NCBI RefSeq assembly: GCF_019218635.1
Contig: NZ_JAHUZB010000004.1
Coordinates: forward strand, 186,001-250,000
Origin: Enterococcus alishanensis
GTDB taxonomy: Bacteria > Bacillota > Bacilli > Lactobacillales > Enterococcaceae
DNA length: 64,000 nucleotides
Direction of reading: 5' to 3'
This document shows, one piece after another, positions 16,563-25,484 of the stretch (positions are counted from its first letter, which is position 1; each line of letters opens with the position of its first letter). The position numbers were made by a program, and so were the translations under genes. A model generated the notes under the pieces. It searched no databases and was not told the origin of the DNA. It saw nothing but the letters and a program-made list of their open reading frames with translations.

Positions 16563-17632
16563 TTGAAGTTTCTGCACCAGGAAAACTTTACATAGCTGGT
16601 GAATATGCTGTAGTGGAACCAGGTCACCCGGCGATTATTGTAGCAATCGATCAATTTATCACTGTTACAATTGAGGCCGCTAAAAAAAGTGGTTCTATTC
16701 AATCTGCCCAATATAGTGATATGCCGATTCGTTGGACTCGTCGTAAAGGCGAACTAGTTTTAGATATTCGAGACAATCCCTTCCATTATATTTTAGCGGC
16801 GATTCACTTTACCGAAAAATATGCCCTAGAAAAAGGCAAACAACTAGCCTTCTTTGATTTGAAAGTGATTAGCGAGTTGGATAATTCCAATGGACGAAAA
16901 TATGGTCTAGGATCTAGTGGTGCCGTGACAGTTTCCACTGTTAAAGCCTTAGATGCATTTTATGATTTACAATTATCTAACTTAGAATTATTCAAGTTAG
17001 CCACATTGGCTCACTTAAACGTTCAAGGAAATGGTTCCTGTGGTGATATTGCCGCTAGCGTTTATGGTGGTTGGTTAGCCTTCTCAACCTTTGATCATGA
17101 TTGGGTCTTAGAACGTTTGAAACAGCAAAAAATTACGGATCTAATTGCCAGCGACTGGCCTTGCTTGCGGATCGAGCCGTTAGAAGCACCAGAAGATTTG
17201 CGCTTATTGATTGGTTGGACTGGCTCTCCTGCTTCAACTTCTGACTTGGTCGATCAAGTTCATCAGTCCCGGGAAGAAAAAGAAAATGCCTATCAACAAT
17301 TTCTAAAAGACAGCAACGCTTGTGTGACTGCCATGATTGAAAACTTCCAACAAGGTGATATCGAAGCTGTTCAAGAAAAAATTCGGGAAAACCGAAGATT
17401 ATTAGCCCAATTAACTACGATTAGTAACGTTGTGATCGAAACAGAAGAACTGAAAAAGCTCTGCGACTTAGCTGAAAAATATCATGGTGCAGCTAAATCT
17501 TCTGGTGCTGGCGGCGGTGATTGCGGCATCGTGATTGTCGATAAAAAAGCCGGTATTTTACCCTTAATGAGTGCTTGGGAAAAAGCTGGCATCACACCGT
17601 TACCGTTACATGTCTATCATTTAGGAGAATAA
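16559..17632 (+). CDS. pmk: phosphomevalonate kinase
   Basis: 357 residues, GHMP family: APGKLYIAGEYAVVEPGHPA at the N-terminus, ATP loop YGLGSSGAVTVSTVKAL near residue 117, and KSSGAGGGDCGIVIV near 315. It adds the second phosphate to give mevalonate diphosphate. The start overlaps the mvaD stop, so translation is coupled. It is followed by fni after one base. Confidence 0.96.
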   Translation: MIEVSAPGKLYIAGEYAVVEPGHPAIIVAIDQFITVTIEAAKKSGSIQSAQYSDMPIRWTRRKGELVLDIRDNPFHYILAAIHFTEKYALEKGKQLAFFDLKVISELDNSNGRKYGLGSSGAVTVSTVKALDAFYDLQLSNLELFKLATLAHLNVQGNGSCGDIAASVYGGWLAFSTFDHDWVLERLKQQKITDLIASDWPCLRIEPLEAPEDLRLLIGWTGSPASTSDLVDQVHQSREEKENAYQQFLKDSNACVTAMIENFQQGDIEAVQEKIRENRRLLAQLTTISNVVIETEELKKLCDLAEKYHGAAKSSGAGGGDCGIVIVDKKAGILPLMSAWEKAGITPLPLHVYHLGE

Positions 17633-17633
17633 G

Positions 17634-18677
17634 ATGAATCGAAAAGACCAACACGTATCCTTAGCGAAAGCTTTTTACCACACAAAAACAAATAATGATT
17701 TTGACGCAGTCTCTTTTGTTCACCAATCATTGGTTTCAGCTAAATTGGAAAATGTTGATCTTTCGACTGAATTTTCTGGCTTCCATTTAGACTTTCCTTT
17801 TTACATTAATGCTATGACCGGTGGTAGTCCAAAAACCAAAGAGATCAATCAAAATTTGGCTATTATTGCTAGAGAAACCGGCTTAATGATGGCGACTGGC
17901 TCAGCTTCTGCTGCTTTAAGAGATCCAGCCGTAGCTGATTCCTACTCGGTGGTCCGCAAAGAAAACCCTGATGGACTCTTACTAACCAATGTTGGTGCAG
18001 GTCGAAATGCCCAAGATGCTGAAAAAGTCATCGACATGATGCAAGCAGACGGTCTACAAGTCCATCTAAATGTGCCACAAGAAATTGTCATGCCGGAGGG
18101 TGATTGGGATTTTAGTGATTGGCAAGACAATCTAAAAGAAATTCTTACCACTATCAAAAAACCAATTATTATTAAAGAAGTTGGTTTTGGTATGACCCGT
18201 GAAACGATTCAGCAATTATTAGCCTTAGGTGCTAAAAATATTGACGTCTCTGGCAATGGTGGTACCAGTTTTACACAGATTGAAAACACCCGCCGCAAAA
18301 AAAGAGAATTTGATTATTTAGACAATTGGGGACAATCCACTGTGATCTCCCTACTAGAAGCCAAAAGTTTTTCTCACGATGGACATATTCTAGCATCTGG
18401 CGGCATTCGCAATGCCTTTGACATCTTTAAAGCTCTGACCCTTGGCGCCCAATCTGTCGGTATCTCAGCGACATTTTTAGACAAATTAATGTCAAAAGGG
18501 GTCGATGAAACCATCGCCATGATCGAAAGTTGGAAAAATGAGTTGAAACACTTATATGTCTTAACCAACTGTGAAAAAACAGCTGATTTAATTAAAAGTC
18601 CAGTGATTATTTCCGGTCAGCCAAGAGAATGGGCCGAGCTGCGAGGAATTGATTTAAAACAATACGCGCAACGCTAA
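17634..18677 (+). CDS. fni: isopentenyl-diphosphate isomerase, type 2 (FMN)
   Basis: 347 residues. A TIM-barrel FMN enzyme with the conserved INAMTGGSPKTKEINQNLA near residue 58, the IIKEVGFGM strand, VSGNGGTSFTQIEN near 205 and ASGGIRNAFDIFKAL near 260 for FMN phosphate binding. It interconverts isopentenyl and dimethylallyl diphosphate and needs reduced FMN and Mg2+. GGAGAATAAG precedes the ATG. Last gene of the mevalonate operon, followed by a clear terminator. Confidence 0.96.
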   Translation: MNRKDQHVSLAKAFYHTKTNNDFDAVSFVHQSLVSAKLENVDLSTEFSGFHLDFPFYINAMTGGSPKTKEINQNLAIIARETGLMMATGSASAALRDPAVADSYSVVRKENPDGLLLTNVGAGRNAQDAEKVIDMMQADGLQVHLNVPQEIVMPEGDWDFSDWQDNLKEILTTIKKPIIIKEVGFGMTRETIQQLLALGAKNIDVSGNGGTSFTQIENTRRKKREFDYLDNWGQSTVISLLEAKSFSHDGHILASGGIRNAFDIFKALTLGAQSVGISATFLDKLMSKGVDETIAMIESWKNELKHLYVLTNCEKTADLIKSPVIISGQPREWAELRGIDLKQYAQR

Positions 18678-18709
18678 AGTCAACGAACCTATTTCGTTGA
18701 CTTTTTTTG
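18676..18709 (+). terminator. terminator of the mevalonate operon
   Basis: Perfect 12-base stem AAAGTCAACGAA / TTCGTTGACTTT with a five-base loop and a T run, overlapping the fni stop codon. Confidence 0.92.
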
Positions 18710-18721
18710 TAATCAAATTGA

Positions 18722-18827
18722 TTGACCCCGAACTAAAACCAAGCTAAGATAACAGCCAAAGAACAGAAAAGACTAATTATTTAATAGTCATTTTCCCTGT
18801 TATATCAGCTTTTTTTTGCTGATTTTT
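18722..18827 (+). promoter_or_regulatory. promoter and hairpin leader of the efflux gene
   Basis: TTGACC (18722-18727), 17-base spacer, TAAGAT (18745-18750), then a leader of about 90 bases. The leader has a GACTA/TAGTC hairpin and, 20 bases before the start codon, a terminator-like hairpin ATCAGC/GCTGAT (18804-18823) followed by four T. This suggests attenuation of the transporter gene, but the hairpin is short and the T run weak. Confidence 0.45.
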
Positions 18828-18847
18828 AGTTTAGTTAGGAGTTTATT

Positions 18848-20194
18848 ATGGAAACAAAAAAATGGCGGCTATTACCAGCCGTGATCGCCACTGCAATTAT
18901 GAGTTCTGTCGGGGTGTTAATCGAAACTTCAATGAATGTCACCTTTCCCACCTTGATGCGTTTATTCCAGATTAACACAACAACTGTACAATGGATTACC
19001 ACCAGTAACTTGTTAGCTCTCGCCATTACTGTACCTGTTTCTGCCTTTTTAATGAGAAACTTTGCGGTGAAGAAATTATTTATTACGGCGAATTTACTCT
19101 TTTTATTAGGGGTCATTACTTGTTTTCTTGCTCCTAGTTTTGGTGTTTTAGTACTAGGACGGATCTTCCAAGGAACTGGAACTGGGATCGCCATGCCTTT
19201 GATGTATCACATTGTGTTAACGAAAGCACCTAAAAACAAACGTGGCACACTGATTGGACTAGCCACCATGACAACATCGTTAGCTCCAGCAGTTGGACCA
19301 ACTTACGGCGGTATAATTGCAACTAGTTTTGGCTGGCGTATGATTTTTCTTTTGTTGATTCCATTAGTTATTCTTTCCTTTGTTTTAGGCTATTATGCGA
19401 TGTCGATGGAAAAAGTCAGCAAGCACGAAAAATTCAATTTAAAAAGTTTCCTAGGTTTAGCTGTTGGTTTGGCCAGTCTCTTGATTGCCATCCAACGAGT
19501 TTCACTGCTCTGGTTGATATTAGCGATTGCCAGCTTACTAACCTTCTATTATTTTAACCGTCAGAATCATCTACTGGATTTATCGATTTTTAAAAATAAG
19601 AAATTTTTCTATTTCATGTATGGATCGTTGGCTTTTCAAGCGGCTTCATTGGGTATTTCATTTATCTTTCCTAACTTTTTACAATTAGGTTTGCAGCAAA
19701 CTGCTACAGAAGCTGGTCTATTTATGTTTCCTGGTGCGATTACAGTAGCGGTCGTTGCACCGATTGCTGGAATATTACTGGACAAAATTGGTCCATTTAA
19801 ACCAATTGCCAGTGGCTTTTTCTTATCTTCATTAGCCCTATTTCTGCTCATCTTTTTGATCGGTCAAAATAATATCCCATTATTTCTAAGTTTAACGATT
19901 CTTTATATGGTAGGACTTGGTTTGGCTGTCAGCAATGTCATGGCCTTAGCACTAACACAATTAGACGACTACCAACAAGATGACGGCAATAGTATTTTAA
20001 ATACTTTACAACAATTTTCCGGTGCAGTATCCACCACCGTGGTCGCTCATCTATTTATTGCTGTACCAAAAAACATTGCTACGCCAGAGGTATTTGGGAG
20101 TAGAAACGGCTTTATTCTACTCTTTATTGTCCTCGCACTAGGTTTTCTATTTTTTGTACAAACCTATCGAAAAAACACGTCTCCTCTTTTATAA
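18848..20194 (+). CDS. MFS multidrug efflux transporter (DHA2/EmrB type)
   Basis: 448 residues, mostly membrane helices. The antiporter motif C-like segment GLATMTTSLAPAVGPTYGG near residue 142 and the motif A-like loop GRIFQGTGTGIAMPL near 107 mark proton-driven drug exporters of the EmrB/QacA (DHA2) branch. The length is a little short for 14 helices. Substrate unknown. AGGAG lies before the ATG. It follows a promoter-leader and ends in a terminator whose loop contains the stop codon. Confidence 0.87.
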   Translation: METKKWRLLPAVIATAIMSSVGVLIETSMNVTFPTLMRLFQINTTTVQWITTSNLLALAITVPVSAFLMRNFAVKKLFITANLLFLLGVITCFLAPSFGVLVLGRIFQGTGTGIAMPLMYHIVLTKAPKNKRGTLIGLATMTTSLAPAVGPTYGGIIATSFGWRMIFLLLIPLVILSFVLGYYAMSMEKVSKHEKFNLKSFLGLAVGLASLLIAIQRVSLLWLILAIASLLTFYYFNRQNHLLDLSIFKNKKFFYFMYGSLAFQAASLGISFIFPNFLQLGLQQTATEAGLFMFPGAITVAVVAPIAGILLDKIGPFKPIASGFFLSSLALFLLIFLIGQNNIPLFLSLTILYMVGLGLAVSNVMALALTQLDDYQQDDGNSILNTLQQFSGAVSTTVVAHLFIAVPKNIATPEVFGSRNGFILLFIVLALGFLFFVQTYRKNTSPLL

Positions 20195-20209
20195 GCAGAG
20201 ACGTGTTTT
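20172..20209. terminator. bidirectional terminator
   Basis: Stem AAAACACGTCTC (20172-20183) / GAGACGTGTTTT (20198-20209). The MFS stop codon lies in the loop. It also lies just beyond the stop of the minus-strand surface protein pseudogene. Confidence 0.85.
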
Positions 20210-20223
20210 CGTTAAAGCCGTAT

Positions 20224-22677
20224 TTATTTCCCGAAAAATCCAACACCTTCAGAGCGCCATCCCTCACGAATCAAATGCGCATTCTCCGCTAGACTCAAAG
20301 TATAGTGATGGGATCCTGCATCTCGTGCATTTGGATTGAACAAGCGATGGATGGGAATCTCAGTATTCTCTGCAGCGTAAAAAGCAATCCCTTCTTTATT
20401 CCAACCTGCTTGTCCCACCGAATCATATTCGGCTCTATCTAAAGTGTAAAAATGTTCCCCAGAATTCGGGTTGTAAAGACGATAAGCTGCAATGCCTGTT
20501 GTTTCCCCACCATACCAACCGATGCCTTCGTCTTGCCAACCTAGATTAATCAGACCTTGTGCTTCTGGTCGACTCAGCGTGTATAGATGTTCCCCATCAT
20601 TTTTATTATATACTCGATAAAGTGGCAGACGGTCTGGATCACTGGGATTCGGATCTGGGTCTGGATTTGTCGTTGGATTTACCGTCAAACTTCCTGAAAC
20701 ATATTCGACTGTGTAATTATTTCCACCATCCACCGTTATACTTTCCAAAGTTAAGCCGGCATCATCATTTACCGAAAAAATTTCTTGTGTATTTTCAGCG
20801 TTTCGACTAATAATAGTACTGCCATTCTGGGATTTTAGTAAAACATGACTCGTACTTTTCGATACGACAATCGGATTATCTAAAGTAATCGTATCCCAAA
20901 AAATAATCTCCACAAGATCACTTTCAGTCCCACCTGTCGCATTGGCGATTGCCATAACTAATTCAGCTGCTATCGTGATAGGATCCGTCACTTGCCGAAC
21001 GGCTTTGTCCATCATAAGAGCTATCGGTTGGTAAAGATACTATGAGTTTATTTTTGGTTAATGTGACAGGCTTACGTTTCCACTGGGCAAATAGTTCGAT
21101 AGTTGCGCCATCAGATACTCCATCGGCAGAAAAAAGTCCATTCATTGGATAAATTTTCCCATCAGTATCTTTCCAGCTACTCAAAGTGTAGCCAGCTTTT
21201 TCAAAATTCCCAGAAAGTTGTAATTCTTCATCAAAATCTTTCGTATTTTCTTGTAACTCTGTCTTATTACCATCGCTATAACGAATCACAGTATAATTTC
21301 GTTTGCGCCAATCCTTCACTTTAAATGTCGCACTTTTAGTGAAGATCGTTGTGCCAAATACCATTTCTTTATCGCCATCACCCTTGTTATATGTCCATCC
21401 TGTTGGCACATAATTACCATTATTGGTAACTAGTTTTGGATCTGCTAGTCCCTCACTTCCATTGATGATAATAGCTTCCACAGGGTCAAAATCCTACTCT
21501 CCTTGATTTACATCAAAAGTAATTTTTACTGGGTTATCTAGCACTTGATACGTCACTGTTGGTGTCTCAGATGTTAGCCCATTATGATAAGTGGTTAAAG
21601 CAGTATCATAATCAAATATTTCAGTATCATTGATCCATCTTTGTGTACCGTCTGGTGTCCTTAGGTTAGGTGAGCTTTAAATTTGAAATTGCTAGAAAGT
21701 TTTAATTCGGTAAGGGCGCTAACTCCGTTAAACATACCAGACATATTTGTCACTTTGACTGTTTTGAAATTACTAAGGTCTAGACTTTTTAGACTGCTGA
21801 CTTCGGAAAACATATAATACATATCTAGCACATTACCTGTTTTAAAATTACTTAAATCTAGACTTTCTAGGCTGCTGGTTCCGGAAAACATATAATACAT
21901 ATTTATCACTTTGGCTGTGTTGAAATTGCTAAGATTTAAACTTTCTAAACTGCTGACATTGTAAAACATATCACGCATATTTATGACATTTTTAGTGTCT
22001 ACCCCGATCAAATTAATCATCTTCAAATTTGAACAACCAAAAAAAAGTCTCGCCATACTCTTCACATTCTCAATATTTACATTCCCAAAATCAATCGATT
22101 AAATAATTGGTCTTCCACTTCCACCACCATTGTCATACCGGCCAAACAACTCCGTCAGATCATCATCTAAAATTTTAACAGGTGTTTTCTCAGCAGAGTT
22201 TTCAATCGTGAAGCTTTTTAATTTCCATAAGTTAGAACTTGCAGTTAGATGATCGCCAAAAACTTCTGCCAAGTTTATTTTCTCTGGTTTACTATCATAT
22301 TCTGCCGGAATCCTGATATCTTTTTCTTCAAGTACAGCACCTGATAAAAGCCCAGTTATTGTTGCTACTGGTCCTAAAGTGTCCCATGTAAAAATATTTT
22401 CTTCTTGGTACCGAAACTATCTACCTGAGCTGCGACAGTTGGTACAACTTCTTTTACTTCAGCGGTTTTTTTCGACACAGTTGGCTTCTTCCAAAATTTC
22501 ATCAGCTGCCAGTAACGAATTTTCCAGCACTTGGGTCTCATCTGTGCTTTCCTGATGAGTTTCTGCCAAGACTGGCAAGCTGCCTAAGCCGAGTTGTACT
22601 ACTAATAATATCCCTGCCATTATGCTAATCAGTTGCTTATTCCATTTTATCCGCTTAAATTTTTGTTCCGTTTTCAT
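20224..22677 (-). pseudogene. decayed BspA-type leucine-rich surface protein gene
   Basis: Pieces of one large secreted protein lie in order on the minus strand. 22677-22459 is a signal peptide (basic start, then IMAGILLVVQLGLGSLPVLA). About 22400-22085 is a linker. 22084-21661 holds DUF285/BspA leucine-rich repeats (LESLNLSNFNTAKVINMYYM repeated). About 21660-21030 holds Listeria-Bacteroides type repeats (FEKAGYTLSSWKDTDGKIYP). 21015-20224 ends in DUF5648 repeats (RLYNPNSGEHFYTLD) typical of cell-wall proteins. The frame is broken at least six times: shifts near 22470 (A run), 22410, 21680 and 21000, and in-frame stops near 22098 (TAA) and 21496 (TAG). No single product is possible. It was probably an adhesin. 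Confidence 0.85.
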
Positions 22678-22884
22678 TTTTTCACTCCTTCAAATAAGCA
22701 CAATTCCAAAAAACATTATTTTTATCCACTAAAAAATAATTTGAAATTGATTATTTCTTTAATTTTAAGACTAATAATTCCAATAGCACAAAGAAACTAA
22801 CTAAGCAGATAGACTTTTTCAGCAGCTGGTGTCCTTCAACGATCTAACCCACCAAAAACGGGTGGATTTCTTAAGATTTCAAAC

Positions 22885-22928
22885 ATAAAAAAGCAGGTCT
22901 CAAAGTTTTTCTACTTCAAAACCTGCTT
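22885..22928 (-). terminator. terminator after the DUF5648 remnant
   Basis: Stem AAGCAGGT / ACCTGCTT (22891-22898 and 22921-22928) with a T run on the minus strand. It sits directly after the stop of the surface-protein remnant. Confidence 0.65.
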
Positions 22929-22935
22929 GATTCAT

Positions 22936-23019
22936 TTATTTTCCGTAAAAGCTAGTACCTTCTACTATTCAACCTTCTGAAATCAGCCAAGAATTTTTAT
23001 CAGTACTTACGGTATACTA
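22936..23019 (-). pseudogene. C-terminal remnant of a second DUF5648 surface protein
   Basis: The minus-strand frame reads YTVSTDKNSWLISEG, a TGA, then IVEGTSFYGK and a stop. This matches the last repeat of the neighbouring surface protein (HYTLSLAENAHLIREGW, SEGVGFFGK) with the conserved Trp turned into TGA. Everything upstream is lost. Confidence 0.6.
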
Positions 23020-23322
23020 TCTAATGAATACTAACACCTGGTAGAGTTTTAGCAGATTGCTTATAAACCTGTTAATTTATGTAGACTACCAAATGATGAA
23101 AATCACCAACAATCGATAGACAAAATCAACCATATGCTGCGCTTAATCCTAACTATTTTGCAAGCTAATCCGAAAAAAACTGCACTCTTTATCTCAGTAC
23201 AGGTTTAGCGTCATGTTATTACTTCTGATGCATCAAACATATCTTTTCATATTTCTACATGGTTTTTCATTAAATGTCTTTGATTTGAGGTTCATTTTAT
23301 GGTTTTCAAGAAGTTCAGCTTT

Positions 23323-23940
23323 TTACTTGATGATCCAAGCAAATAGACGATCCAAAAATAAAGCAACAAATGCGCATAATATAGCGCCTACTAGGATTAT
23401 CGGTCCGCCTTCGGTAATATTTATCCCTCTTAAAATAATATCTCCCAAGCCACCAGCTCCGACAAATGAACCAATTGTAGTGATACCGACAGCAATCACT
23501 AAAGCATTTCTGACACCGGCCAAAATAACTGGTAAGGCTAACGGAATCTTTACCATCAGTAAAATTTGGAAGCGGCTCATACCTACTCCCTTGGCGCTAT
23601 CAACATACGTCGGGTCCACATTATTTAGACCAACATAAGTATTGCTGACAATTGGTAGGAGGGAGTACAGGATTACGGTGGCAATTACTGTATTTTTGCC
23701 CAATCCTAATAGAATTAACAAGATAGTCAACATACCGATTGAGGGAATTGTTTGAATAACATTAATGATTCCTATAACAATACCCGCGATTTTTTTATTA
23801 TCTGAAAGAAAAATACCAATCGGAAACCCAATTAAGAATGTTAGAACAACACTAACAATCGAAATATATAAGTGAGTAAATAATTGACTAATGATATAAG
23901 AAGAGTTGTCACTGAGATAATTTATTAATCCATCAATCAT
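23323..23940 (-). CDS. OpuC-type ABC transporter permease (system 1, second permease)
   Basis: 205 residues, about five membrane helices. The binding-protein-dependent permease loop is VDSAKGVGMSRFQILLMVKIPLALP near residues 113-137, followed by VGAGGLGDIILRG. It belongs with the glycine betaine/carnitine/choline permeases OpuCB/OpuCD. Its start overlaps the stop of the binding-protein gene by four bases. It would pair with the permease at 24849-25484 to form the channel for the ATPase at 25485. Confidence 0.92.
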   Translation of the reverse strand: MIDGLINYLSDNSSYIISQLFTHLYISIVSVVLTFLIGFPIGIFLSDNKKIAGIVIGIINVIQTIPSIGMLTILLILLGLGKNTVIATVILYSLLPIVSNTYVGLNNVDPTYVDSAKGVGMSRFQILLMVKIPLALPVILAGVRNALVIAVGITTIGSFVGAGGLGDIILRGINITEGGPIILVGAILCAFVALFLDRLFAWIIK

Positions 23941-24848
23941 CTGCTATCCTCCTCAAAATAATTATTTTTTTCTAGAAACTGACGTGCAATTAAGGCTGGT
24001 TCTAATAATTCAGTATCTGAAGCATCATTCATTTTCTGCATCATTTCTGTATCAATGGTTCCATCTAACTTCTTCAAAATTTCCTTTAATCCAGGATTTT
24101 CTTTTAAAATTTTATCGCTAGCCACTAAACTACAAGTATAGGGTGGGAAAAATTGGCGATCATCTTCTAGCATCACCAATTCATAACTACCTACACGTCC
24201 ATCGGTAGAATAACCCAGGATGACATTTAATTCATTTGCTACCAGTGCATCGTACAATAAACCTACTTGCATCGGAAAGACCCGCTGAAATTTCATGCCA
24301 TACTCTTCAGTAAAGGCTTGATAGCCGTCTCCCTCTCGTTTATACCAAGTTTGGTCGGTTCCTAAAGTTAATTCAGCTGCATATTGTTTTAGATCACTGA
24401 CATTTTTCAAATGATACTTTTCGGCAGTTTCTTTTGTCACCATAAAGGTGAATTGATTGGAGAAGCCGTAACTAGGAAACCAATCAAAATTATAACGTTT
24501 TTGAAACTCTTCTTGAACGATTTTTAAAGCTTTATCAGGCTCTTTTTCTGGCGCGAGTTTTAAAGTCCCCACTAAATCGGTTCCAGTATAACGTGGAGAA
24601 GCAATATCTAAATCTCCTCGCTCCATGGCTGCTTGCATCATATTTGCGGAGCCTAGGTTATTGAAAAAAACAATTTTCTTATCCGTGTAGTGTTCTAATA
24701 GTTGCACCACGATATTTCCTAAAATCTGTGATTCTGAAGTAACTCCGCCAGAAACCGTAATCGTGTCATTTTTCTTAGAAAAAGTTGAGCCCACAAAAAC
24801 AAGAAAGGTACAAAAAAATATGGTTAAAACAATTATTTTCTTTCTCAT
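23937..24848 (-). CDS. OpuC-type substrate-binding protein without lipobox Cys (system 1)
   Basis: 303 residues of the OpuAC/OpuCC fold: SGGVTSESQILGNIVVQLL near the N-terminus, RYTGTDLVGTL, and LGYSTDGRVGSYELVMLEDD near residue 215. The N-terminal signal MRKKIIVLTIFFCTFLVFVG is hydrophobic, but the expected lipobox Cys is a Ser (FVGS). The only Cys is inside the hydrophobic core. The protein may remain tethered by an uncleaved signal anchor, be secreted, or be nonfunctional. The homologue at 52804 has a normal lipobox. Likely ligand: a quaternary amine such as betaine, choline or carnitine, or another compound if tied to the neighbouring catabolic genes. Confidence 0.9.
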   Translation of the reverse strand: MRKKIIVLTIFFCTFLVFVGSTFSKKNDTITVSGGVTSESQILGNIVVQLLEHYTDKKIVFFNNLGSANMMQAAMERGDLDIASPRYTGTDLVGTLKLAPEKEPDKALKIVQEEFQKRYNFDWFPSYGFSNQFTFMVTKETAEKYHLKNVSDLKQYAAELTLGTDQTWYKREGDGYQAFTEEYGMKFQRVFPMQVGLLYDALVANELNVILGYSTDGRVGSYELVMLEDDRQFFPPYTCSLVASDKILKENPGLKEILKKLDGTIDTEMMQKMNDASDTELLEPALIARQFLEKNNYFEEDSR

Positions 24849-25484
24849 CTACTCACCCCGTCCCACAGTAACTCGTGACTCAATAAACCTAAGTACAGCA
24901 TCTGTTAATAAGGCCAACAAAGTAATTGGGATAGTTCCCATCATAATCAAATCAATGCGATATAAGGTAAGGCCATTAAATATAAAATCTCCTAAGCCAC
25001 CAGCCCCGATGTAAGCTGCCAAGGTTGTCCAAGAAATAACATAAACAGCAGAAACCTTGATACCTGAAATGATGACACTAGCTGCTAATGGAAATTCTAT
25101 TTGAAAAAGTTGCTGCCATTTTGACATCCCCATCCCTTTTGCCGCATCTAAATAAATAGCATCAACTGATTGAATCCCGACATATGTATTTCTTAAAATA
25201 GGCAATAGTGAGTATAGAAAAAGGGCAATAATTGCTGGTACTTTCCCAATCCCAAAAATCGGTAACATAATCGACAGCAACGCCATCGAAGGAATCGTTT
25301 GAAAAAATCCAACAATATTAATAATCGTGTTTGAGCCTTTTTTTAGTCTCGTTAATCCAGCTCCTAATGGAACAGCCACAACAATCCCTAAAAAAATTGC
25401 CGCAAAAGAAATATACAGATGCTCCCAAAGTTTAAAAAGAATTTCCGCACCATATTGATTCCAAAAATTAATCATATTATTCAC
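24849..25484 (-). CDS. OpuC-type ABC transporter permease (system 1, first permease)
   Basis: 211 residues with about five to six membrane helices. The loop for ATPase contact, LDAAKGMGMSKWQQLFQIEFPLA, lies near residues 111-133, followed by YIGAGGLGDFIFNGL. It corresponds to OpuCB and lies directly between the ATPase gene and the binding-protein gene with no gaps, so the four genes form one operon in the usual A-B-C-D order. Confidence 0.92.
   Translation of the reverse strand: MNNMINFWNQYGAEILFKLWEHLYISFAAIFLGIVVAVPLGAGLTRLKKGSNTIINIVGFFQTIPSMALLSIMLPIFGIGKVPAIIALFLYSLLPILRNTYVGIQSVDAIYLDAAKGMGMSKWQQLFQIEFPLAASVIISGIKVSAVYVISWTTLAAYIGAGGLGDFIFNGLTLYRIDLIMMGTIPITLLALLTDAVLRFIESRVTVGRGE

Larger units (their letters stand above)
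22680..23322. other. intergenic region with surface-gene debris
   Basis: No intact gene. It contains a DUF5648 remnant (22936-23019), its terminator (22885-22928) and AT-rich sequence. Plus-strand open frames here overlap the OpuC-type permease and look like shadows. Confidence 0.55.

Noticed and set aside
22850-22868. Short CCACC/GGTGG hairpin upstream of the surface-gene remnant
   Set aside because: Five base pairs without a T run; too weak to call a terminator.
23213-23638. Plus-strand open frame of 141 codons
   Set aside because: It runs antisense through the conserved permease gene at 23323-23940 and has no ribosome site or family similarity.
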